From positions 124,001-188,000 of the forward strand of contig DATFGQ010000097.1 of NCBI GenBank assembly GCA_035249305.1: a DNA stretch of 64,000 nucleotides, read 5' to 3'. This document shows positions 54,138 to 61,683 of this stretch, piece after piece. The notes below the pieces were generated by a model. It had not been told where the DNA came from. It did not search any database and worked only from the letters and a program-made list of their open reading frames with translations. How positions within the stretch are numbered: position 1 is the stretch's first letter; every line of letters begins with the position of its first letter. Source of the DNA: DASUNP01 sp035249305 (lineage in GTDB: Bacteria > Acidobacteriota > Blastocatellia > UBA7656). Both the position numbers and the translations under genes were made by a program.

Positions 54138-57100
54138 ATGGCCGATAATCAAGAGAGATTCTCTAGCAAGAAGATTGCGAAGGCCCGCAGCGTAGCCCCG
54201 ACTATCCTGATAGGGCTGGGCGGCACCGGCAAGGAGGTGCTGCTGAGGCTGCGCAGGCGGCTCTATGAGAGGTACGGCATACTCGGGTTTCCGACCATGG
54301 GCTACCTGTGGATAGACACGGACACCCGCAACAGGAACATAGATAACCAGCCGCTCGACCATGTCATGGAGCAGGTAATGCTAAAGGAAGAGGAGCGGGT
54401 GAGCGCGGAGGTGCCGGGCGATGCCTTCATGGGCTACTTCCAGGACCATGCGGCCTTCCCCCATATCTTCAGTTGGCTCGACCCGAGGCTCTCCTCTCTC
54501 GGTCAGGTGCTCAACGGCGCGGGGCAGGTTAGACCGCTGGGCCGGCTGGCCTTCTTCCACTGCTACCCCGACATCAGGCGTAAGGTCGATAGGATTCTGG
54601 CTAACATCAGGCAGCAGAGCGCCGTCGAGGAGATGTTAAGCGAGTACGGCGTAGAGGTAGACCCGAACTTGCTCGACGTCACCATCATATGCTCGCTGGC
54701 GGGCGGGACGGGGAGCGGGATGTTTTTGGACACGGCTTTCATGTGCCGGCAGAACCTCCCCAACCCGGACATCACCGGCTACCTGCTGCTGCCTTCGGTC
54801 TTCGCCGACGCCATAAACGGGAACGAGAAGATTTACGCGAATGCCTACGCGGCGCTTAAGGAGCTGGAGTACTACAGCCTGCGAAAAGACAAGCTCAGGC
54901 TCAACAACAACGGCGATTCGGGCATGGCGGCTTTCGGCGACAAGTCGCGCCACGATTTTAGAGTCGCCTGGGATAAGAGGGGCAGAGACTTCGGGGGCGA
55001 CACCGTAGCCATACCGCCGCCCGCCTTCAACACCTGCTACCTGGTAGACAACGTGACGCAGGGGGGAGGGGTCATCGGCCCTAAAGACAAAGCCTATCTG
55101 TGCGACATGCTGGCCGAGAATATCTTCCTGAATTTCTCGTCGGATGAGTTCGCCCGCATGAAGGATAGCAACCGCTCCAACCTGGAACAGTTTCTTGGCA
55201 ACCCGCTCATCTACAAATACGAAGAGGGCGGCTACACGGAGATATTCTCCCAGCGCTTCTCGACGCTGGGCTTCTCAAAGCTCTATATCCCGGTCGACCG
55301 CATACGGCGGGCCTGCGGTTACCAGCTCTCGCTCGACCTGATCGACAGGTGGTTGAAGCGCAACGAGCTGAACGAGATCGAAATAGAGAGGCGGCTCAAC
55401 GAGCGGGAGATGGTAAAGCTGGGGCTGCGCGCGGGGGCCGGCGGGGACGATTTTTACAGGGAGTTGAACCGCGTGGGCGAGCGCTCGTTTGACGACGAGA
55501 TACGCGACTGGGTCAATCAGCACAGGACGAACCTGCTACAGGAGGCCTCGACCGGCAAGCCGCCCAAGCTTTACAGCACGATACAGAGGCTGCTGGCCGA
55601 GTTCAATAAGAGGAACTTCGACAAAGTCGACGCGCGCCCGGAGAACTGGGGCGCTTACATCAAGACCCTCGAACTGAATCGCGATCGTTTCATCAAGCTC
55701 ACCTGTGGCGAGTTCAACGTCTCAAACGAGCGCGTCACCGACGGCAGCATCCTCACGCAGGTGAAGGACTGGCTAAAGGACGACCGCGTGCGGCTCGACC
55801 TGGCCGCCGAATACCTGAAGGTGCTGGGCAAGGTGCTCACGCGCCACGCCGAGGAGCTCTACGCCAAGGCGAAGGCGACGCACGAGCGCAAGGCACGCAC
55901 GTCGTACGCCGACCTGATGAGCAAGCTGGAGATGGTCCGCGACGAGGAGGGCGGGTGGATGGTCCAGCGGAAAGCTTTGCGCTCGCTTGTCGAGCACATC
56001 TGCGACCGCATGCGCGAGCACTTCAGCGCGCGCATGAACACCTACATCTTCTCGGTCGCCATGGAGGTCATCAACAACAACCTTAAGCCCTACATCGGCC
56101 GGGAAGAGATCAAGAAAGACGCGCAGGGCAACGACGTGCCCGAGCGCGCCGGGCTGGTCCTGGAGTTGTGGATGCTCAAGGAGCAGTTGGGCGAGTTGCG
56201 CCTGGAGCTTGACAGCCGCTTCAAGTCTTATGACCAGGTCCAGGAGCACCTGATCTACGAGAACCTCTACGAGAAAGAGTCTTTCAGAAAGCACTACCAG
56301 ATAACCGAGGCCAACGAGGTCACGGCCCCCGTCTCAAGCAAGCTCGACGAGCTGGAAAGCCTGCTCTTCCAGAACGTCGGCGTGGTGAACCCATACGACT
56401 TCCTCAGGCGCATAGAGGACCTGGGGCCGGAGCGCGTCAGGGAGCGGATAGAGGAGTTCTGCTACAGCAAGTTCTACAAGCTCGAAGTCAAAGCCGACGC
56501 CATGGAGGCGTTCGTCAAGAAGTACACTAAGAGGGAGGAGAGGCGTAAGCGCCTGGAGCGCTTCGTGACCAACGGCTCGGTGCGCCTTCGCAAGAGCAGC
56601 GCGGCCGCCATACTCGACAAGATCATGGCGAACGTCTACAACGAGACGCTCATCACCGTGAGCTCAAAGAACCAGGAGAAGTTTGCCGACGAGTACAGTG
56701 ACATAAATTCGCTGGTGCTGGCCAACACCTCGCACGACCCCAGCCACCCGACCTCAGCCCGCTCCGACGCGGTATTCCTCTACACAGAGCTTGCCGGAAT
56801 CCCGCTGGCCTATATCGGCAACATCGAGCTGTACCGCGACCTGGCTTACATACCTCTCATAAGCGAGGAGAAGCCGCTGCATATAGACTACCGCACGGAG
56901 AAGTTCACCGACATCCTGATAAAGAACATCGCGGAGGTGAAGCAGACGCTTCGCGCCAACCGCGCCCTGCTGGTCGGCGCCATATTGCGGACCCTGACCG
57001 TGAGCCCTTCTGGCCCCGACAACACCTCCTTCTCTTTCCTCACCACGCGCTCGGGCATACCGGACAAGCGCATCCTGGGGAAAGAGTCCGTCGCCATAGA

Positions 57101-57491
57101 GACGCTCAAGCGGGACGAGTCCTTGCTGCGGCAGATCGAGGCGGAGATTCTCAAGCGGAGGAGCAAGCTTCCCGCGCATGCCCGCTGGAAATTCTACACG
57201 GTCCTTGCCTACCACACCATGAGGGAGAACAAAGAGATGGGCTACAAGCAGGGACCGTTCGCCCCGGATATGTTCGAGACTGACAAGGGGGCGATCGAGA
57301 CCTACTCGCCCGAGTGGCAGGCGCTGAACGAGATAATTGAGCAGGAATACCAGTCGCTGCTCACCTCGTCAAATGAGGATGCCGTGAGGAACCTGTTCAG
57401 TGAGCAGTACCAGCTCCTTAACAACTTCAGCCAGGAAGTCGTCGTCAATGGCCGGTCCCTGCGGCTGCTAAATGATGGGTTTGACAGTTAG
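54138..57491 (+). CDS. Tubulin/FtsZ-like GTPase, large
   Basis: 1117 residues. The N-terminal ~400 show the tubulin-like fold: PTILIGLGGTGKEVLLRLRR (glycine-rich loop GLGGTGK at 26-32) and the tubulin signature CSLAGGTGSGMFLD (GGTGSG at 189-194, the phosphate-binding T4 loop). Asp/Asn residues around GYLWIDTDTRNRN and NTCYLVDNVTQ fit the nucleotide site. The long remainder is helical and charged, unlike FtsZ (~380 residues) or alpha/beta-tubulin. This fits the Tubulin_2-type family; a related FtsZ-like group was proposed to remodel membranes. The T7 catalytic loop equivalent is not identified. AGGAG precedes the ATG; the gap from the previous gene is 12 bp. Confidence 0.85.
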   Translation: MADNQERFSSKKIAKARSVAPTILIGLGGTGKEVLLRLRRRLYERYGILGFPTMGYLWIDTDTRNRNIDNQPLDHVMEQVMLKEEERVSAEVPGDAFMGYFQDHAAFPHIFSWLDPRLSSLGQVLNGAGQVRPLGRLAFFHCYPDIRRKVDRILANIRQQSAVEEMLSEYGVEVDPNLLDVTIICSLAGGTGSGMFLDTAFMCRQNLPNPDITGYLLLPSVFADAINGNEKIYANAYAALKELEYYSLRKDKLRLNNNGDSGMAAFGDKSRHDFRVAWDKRGRDFGGDTVAIPPPAFNTCYLVDNVTQGGGVIGPKDKAYLCDMLAENIFLNFSSDEFARMKDSNRSNLEQFLGNPLIYKYEEGGYTEIFSQRFSTLGFSKLYIPVDRIRRACGYQLSLDLIDRWLKRNELNEIEIERRLNEREMVKLGLRAGAGGDDFYRELNRVGERSFDDEIRDWVNQHRTNLLQEASTGKPPKLYSTIQRLLAEFNKRNFDKVDARPENWGAYIKTLELNRDRFIKLTCGEFNVSNERVTDGSILTQVKDWLKDDRVRLDLAAEYLKVLGKVLTRHAEELYAKAKATHERKARTSYADLMSKLEMVRDEEGGWMVQRKALRSLVEHICDRMREHFSARMNTYIFSVAMEVINNNLKPYIGREEIKKDAQGNDVPERAGLVLELWMLKEQLGELRLELDSRFKSYDQVQEHLIYENLYEKESFRKHYQITEANEVTAPVSSKLDELESLLFQNVGVVNPYDFLRRIEDLGPERVRERIEEFCYSKFYKLEVKADAMEAFVKKYTKREERRKRLERFVTNGSVRLRKSSAAAILDKIMANVYNETLITVSSKNQEKFADEYSDINSLVLANTSHDPSHPTSARSDAVFLYTELAGIPLAYIGNIELYRDLAYIPLISEEKPLHIDYRTEKFTDILIKNIAEVKQTLRANRALLVGAILRTLTVSPSGPDNTSFSFLTTRSGIPDKRILGKESVAIETLKRDESLLRQIEAEILKRRSKLPAHARWKFYTVLAYHTMRENKEMGYKQGPFAPDMFETDKGAIETYSPEWQALNEIIEQEYQSLLTSSNEDAVRNLFSEQYQLLNNFSQEVVVNGRSLRLLNDGFDS

Positions 57492-57536
57492 TCGTTAGAT
57501 CGGCCGCGCATCGTTGCGAAGGTCTGTAGGTGAGCT

Positions 57537-60365
57537 ATGCTCTGCCCGAATTGCCAGAAGTGGGAAATCCTTGAGGTAGATCTGTATTGTAGCTGGTGCC
57601 GCTTTAAGGTGGCGGACTTTGAATTAAGTCTCGACGTAGACCGTTTCTATTTCGGGGACGGGCTTCAAAGCGCCACTTTAACTATCAGGCACACCGGCAC
57701 GGTCGGCTCTATACAGATCGAGCTCCCGAAAGCGAGCCAGCCCTGGGTGAGCATCGACACGAGCGAGATAGCGGACCCGACCGTCTACAGCGGCAGCAGC
57801 ATTACCGTCCCGGTCGAGATCGACTCTTCGGTGGAGACCGACGATTACCACGAAGCGCTGATAGAGGTCGAATCGAAGATAGGGCTGCGGACGGTCAGGC
57901 TCGAAGTCGTGCCGAGGCCCATCCTGTCTGTGTCGAGGGGCGACTACCCCATCTTGCTGGACCTGATCAACGATGAAGCGTGTACGGGCCACATAGAGTT
58001 GAAGCGCGGCGTCGTGACCGTCAACCGGCTCTCCACCAGCGTCCCCTGGGCGGAAGTCAAGCTCGTTAAGGCCGAGTACCCCTACAGGCTGGACGCGCGC
58101 GCTAACAGGCGGCTTGAGTTCGAGTTCGTAATAGACGAGAGCTACCTGCTCAACGACATACAGATCGGCGGCAGAGTGCCGCCCGTCGACTACGCCGGCA
58201 ACCTCGTGATCGACTACGCGGAGCTGACGCCCGCGCGCGAAGAGCCGTTCCATGTGAATTGTCTTCTGCCGCCCGATCTTGTGATCAAGGAGGAAGAGGG
58301 CGACAAGGTCCCTAGACAAGTCTTCATAGGGCAGCGCAGCGAAGTGGACATGACGCTGCGAAACGGCGAGATCGAGGAAAAAGGGCGGGCGGACCTGCAA
58401 ATCACGGCCCTTGAGGTCGACGTCGACTGGCTAAAGCCGAAGACGCCGCTCAGCTTCCCGCTGCGGGTGACGAGCGGCAGCGATCACCCGATTACGCTCG
58501 CCATCAATACGGACGGCCTGGCCGAAGAGGCCCACACCGCGAAGATTACTCTGTTGACCAACCTTGCCGCCGACGGGGGGCATAGAGAGGTCTTCTTTGA
58601 TATCACGATCAGCCGGATGGAGGATTTCGACGGCTTCCTGGCGATAGACTTCGGCACCACCAATTCCTGCTGCGCGTACTGGGACAATTCGGTCGGCGAT
58701 ATTAAGCTGATCGACATCGACCTGAATAGTAATAAGAAGACGACGGCCCCTTCGGCGATCTTGTACAACGACCTGTTGGATGGCGACCGGAAGGATTACG
58801 AGATCGGGCTAAAGGCTTACGAGTTGTCCACGGACCCTCTGACCGCGTCTTACACGGTGACGCAGGTCAAGAGGAGGCTGGGCCAGCCGAACCCCTTGTC
58901 TATCGCGTTTTATAGGGACCGGGCGAAGCGAGCGAACTTGCTCCCGAAGGAGGTGACGGCCGACATCATCAAGCGGATCGTCGAGCGCGCCGAAGAGACG
59001 TTAAACAAGAAGGTCAGGCAGTGTGTCATATCTCACCCCTCCAGATTCCTGCTCAGCCAGATCAACGACTTGAAGTGGGCGCTCAGCCAGTGCGGCATCG
59101 ATTCAAACGCGATCAAGACCGTGCACGAGCCGGTCGGCGCGGCGTTCGATTATCTTCTGGGCGAAGAGAATCAGCACGATATATTGGCGAGGTATGAAAA
59201 GTACCATCTGATGGTCTTCGACTTTGGCGGGGGGACCACGGATATAACCCTCCTGCGCATAGCCAATGAATTCAACCCCGTCGAAGAATTTTTTACGGTC
59301 AGGCCGAAGATTTTAGGGGCTACCGGAAATAGCTACCTGGGCGGCGAAGACGTTACCGATATTGTAATGGAGATCGTTCTAGAGAAATGCTACGAGATCT
59401 TGCGCAGCAAGAATCCCGACGCGAAGGATTTCCTCATACCCTTGAAGGAAGACTTCAGGGACCCGCAGCGGAGAGCGTTCGCGCGGGAGAATACTATATT
59501 GCTCAGGAGCCTGTCCGAGCGCACCAAGCTGGCGCTCTCCGAGGGCGGCGGCGACCGCGTCGAAGACTTTCACGGCACATTCTTTCACGTGACCGTGATT
59601 ATTGACGGGGCTCCAATGCGGAACTATCAGTTTCAGTATCAAGATATCGCCCCTTCGGCCGGCGAGCTTGACGAAAGGCTCAGGCCGAAGCTGGAGCAGG
59701 TGATCGAGCTGATGCGGCGGCTTGCGAGGAATAACAAGGTGGATGCGCCGGAAATCATCCTGCTGTCAGGAAAGTCTTCAGCGTTGCCCCTGGTCAAAAA
59801 GATGATCAAGGAGGAGTTCCCCGGGTCGGTCACCGCCATGCCGACGGAGCTGAAGGAGTGCGTGGTAAGGGGAGCCTGCGTGCTGTTCCTTTCGGAGGAG
59901 GAGTTTTCGAAGGTGCAAATCAGACCGGACCACAATGGCGGGATGAGCGCAACCACGTCCCGGCTCGGCATCAGGGTCTTCGAGTCGGGAAAGCTTAAAT
60001 TCAAACAGATAGTCGACGCTGGAGTGCCGATCGACCCGCCGTCTTTGGTGACGCAGGTGAAAGGGATCGGCTCTCTGACGCGCAATAAGCGGATCAGCAT
60101 CATGGAGAACACAGGGCTGGACGACGATTGGAGTGTCGGCGGCAAAGATAACCGCAACATCAAAGAGCTCGAGACGTTTAGCTTCGGGCATAGCCTCTCA
60201 CTGTGGGAGCAGAAGCATAACCTGCGAGTGACCGACGACGAGCTTGAACGAGCCAGCGTCTATTTTGAAGTGACGCCGGATTTGAAGGTCAAGCTGCTGG
60301 CTCGAATCCCAGGCCATGAGCATGAACCTATAGAGTTCGAGACGGAGATCAAGTGGAGTTACTGA
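57537..60365 (+). CDS. Zinc-ribbon / beta-sandwich / Hsp70 (DnaK-like) fusion
   Basis: 942 residues. An N-terminal zinc ribbon has Cys3, Cys6, Cys18, Cys21 (CPNCQKW, YCSWCRF). About 340 residues of beta-sandwich repeats follow (ATLTIRHTGTVGSIQIELPK, LILDLINDEACTGHIELKRG-like strands). From ~365 comes an Hsp70 nucleotide-binding domain: phosphate 1 loop AIDFGTTNSCC (Asp371), CVISHPSRF, adenosine loop HEPVGAAFDYLLG, phosphate 2 loop MVFDFGGGTTDITLL (Asp562 to Asp569), then a GKSSALPLV stretch. The C-terminal part after ~800 is a substrate-domain-like region. It therefore looks like an active ATPase with a zinc and Ig-like head instead of the standard order. The gap to the next gene is 1 bp. Confidence 0.85.
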   Translation: MLCPNCQKWEILEVDLYCSWCRFKVADFELSLDVDRFYFGDGLQSATLTIRHTGTVGSIQIELPKASQPWVSIDTSEIADPTVYSGSSITVPVEIDSSVETDDYHEALIEVESKIGLRTVRLEVVPRPILSVSRGDYPILLDLINDEACTGHIELKRGVVTVNRLSTSVPWAEVKLVKAEYPYRLDARANRRLEFEFVIDESYLLNDIQIGGRVPPVDYAGNLVIDYAELTPAREEPFHVNCLLPPDLVIKEEEGDKVPRQVFIGQRSEVDMTLRNGEIEEKGRADLQITALEVDVDWLKPKTPLSFPLRVTSGSDHPITLAINTDGLAEEAHTAKITLLTNLAADGGHREVFFDITISRMEDFDGFLAIDFGTTNSCCAYWDNSVGDIKLIDIDLNSNKKTTAPSAILYNDLLDGDRKDYEIGLKAYELSTDPLTASYTVTQVKRRLGQPNPLSIAFYRDRAKRANLLPKEVTADIIKRIVERAEETLNKKVRQCVISHPSRFLLSQINDLKWALSQCGIDSNAIKTVHEPVGAAFDYLLGEENQHDILARYEKYHLMVFDFGGGTTDITLLRIANEFNPVEEFFTVRPKILGATGNSYLGGEDVTDIVMEIVLEKCYEILRSKNPDAKDFLIPLKEDFRDPQRRAFARENTILLRSLSERTKLALSEGGGDRVEDFHGTFFHVTVIIDGAPMRNYQFQYQDIAPSAGELDERLRPKLEQVIELMRRLARNNKVDAPEIILLSGKSSALPLVKKMIKEEFPGSVTAMPTELKECVVRGACVLFLSEEEFSKVQIRPDHNGGMSATTSRLGIRVFESGKLKFKQIVDAGVPIDPPSLVTQVKGIGSLTRNKRISIMENTGLDDDWSVGGKDNRNIKELETFSFGHSLSLWEQKHNLRVTDDELERASVYFEVTPDLKVKLLARIPGHEHEPIEFETEIKWSY

Positions 60366-60366
60366 G

Positions 60367-61632
60367 ATGCATAAAGGTGGCGGTGTAATCCTGGACTTCA
60401 CGGGCGAGCGCGTCATGGCGGGGTTGTTAGATCCCGCGGGCGCCCTCTCCGTGTTGAGCGATTTCGCGCCGCCTTTCCGGGTCGCGGTCCGAAACACAGG
60501 CGGCGATTTAATCACGCTCGCCGGCCAGGAGTGCGACGGTATTGTCGAAGACGATCAAACGCTCCTGTTCGACAATCTCGGCCTCCATCTGCCGCGCATA
60601 GAGGATGAAGAATTACAGCAACGCATCATATCCGCTTTCTGGAAGTCACTGTGCGATGCGCTCGCGGAGCGCAAACTGGTGGAGAGTGCCGGCGCGATGG
60701 CTGCGTACGTCATATGCCCATATAACTGGCCTGCCCCTTTGCTAGAGCGGTTCCGCGAAGCCTGCGCCGGCGAGCGACGGATCAACCCGGTCGGCTTCCC
60801 CAACGAGGCCGTCTCGCTTCTCGTCGGACGCATGCAGGATGTAGAGCTTAGAAAGTTAGTTCGAAGCTTATACAGTTCAACTCCGATGAGCTTATGTCTT
60901 GTTGTCGCCGGTAACGATGATTTGATGGATGTCTGTCGATTCGACCTGTCGTTGGGCGAAGGGGATGAACAGGAGATCGTAATTCAAGATTTCTTCCGCG
61001 CGAAGCAGACAAACCCAACAGATAAACTGAAGAGCCGCGACTGGAGCGGGCAACCTACAACTTTGTTCTTGCTTGAAGGGATGCGATCGCTTGATGGGGA
61101 CCAGAAAAAGCTCGCGGATAGGTTGGAGGGCGTCTTCCAGCAAGTTGAGGAGAAGCAGTGCCCGCTGCCGCATCTGCAAAGCCTGAAGCTTAGGGGCGCA
61201 GCGTATATAGCGCAGTGCGCCGGCCGCAGCAATCGGGTCGAGGACAGATACCTCGTCCAGACCGCGTATAACATAGGGGTCCGGGTGAATCAGGCGAGGT
61301 TCCACCCGATAATTCGCAAGTCAGAGTTAGTGACCGCAACTCGCTTCCCGTTCGATGCCGAGCAATCTTTCAGCCTCAAGGGCAGGCCCGGTAGCGAGAT
61401 GCGGATCGAGGCGCACTGCGGATACTCAGACCTTGTCGACGAGTCGACGCCCATAGCGAGGTTCACACTTTCGGCAGAAGAGATTGCGTCTGTTACGGCT
61501 GATCGAAAGGCAAGGCTGGTTGCGTCGGTCGCGGTCGTATCTCCGGGCAGCGGGAGGATAACGCTTCGGGTAGTACCCGGTGAACAGACTATCGGCAGCA
61601 AGGAGTTTGTCTTACCGGCGCTGATGGTCTGA
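60367..61632 (+). CDS. Degenerate Hsp70/actin-fold protein (probable pseudo-ATPase)
   Basis: 421 residues, no cysteine cluster or membrane helix. The order of several pieces mirrors the Hsp70 of the previous gene: GGVILDFTGERVMAGLLD (place of phosphate 1, Gly-Thr-Thr-Asn replaced), AAYVICPYNWPAPLLERFRE (place of VISHPSRF), GFPNEAVSLLVGRMQD (place of HEPVGAAFDYLLG), MSLCLVVAGNDDLMDVCRFD (place of MVFDFGGGTTDITLL, Gly-rich loop lost) and LKLRGAAYIAQC (place of KECVVRGACVLF). The catalytic Asp/Thr residues are missing, so it should not turn over ATP. Inference: a regulatory or structural partner of the active Hsp70. Its start follows the previous stop by 1 bp. Confidence 0.6.
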   Translation: MHKGGGVILDFTGERVMAGLLDPAGALSVLSDFAPPFRVAVRNTGGDLITLAGQECDGIVEDDQTLLFDNLGLHLPRIEDEELQQRIISAFWKSLCDALAERKLVESAGAMAAYVICPYNWPAPLLERFREACAGERRINPVGFPNEAVSLLVGRMQDVELRKLVRSLYSSTPMSLCLVVAGNDDLMDVCRFDLSLGEGDEQEIVIQDFFRAKQTNPTDKLKSRDWSGQPTTLFLLEGMRSLDGDQKKLADRLEGVFQQVEEKQCPLPHLQSLKLRGAAYIAQCAGRSNRVEDRYLVQTAYNIGVRVNQARFHPIIRKSELVTATRFPFDAEQSFSLKGRPGSEMRIEAHCGYSDLVDESTPIARFTLSAEEIASVTADRKARLVASVAVVSPGSGRITLRVVPGEQTIGSKEFVLPALMV

Positions 61633-61683
61633 GCTAAGAGCCCAGTCTCTATAAGCATCCATACGAGTAATGGAGAATGCCTT

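Noticed and set aside
50585..61632. Operon as a phage contractile or type VI secretion system
   Set aside because: No sheath, spike, baseplate or ClpV-like protein is encoded; the proteins fit a tubulin/Hsp70/vWA group instead.
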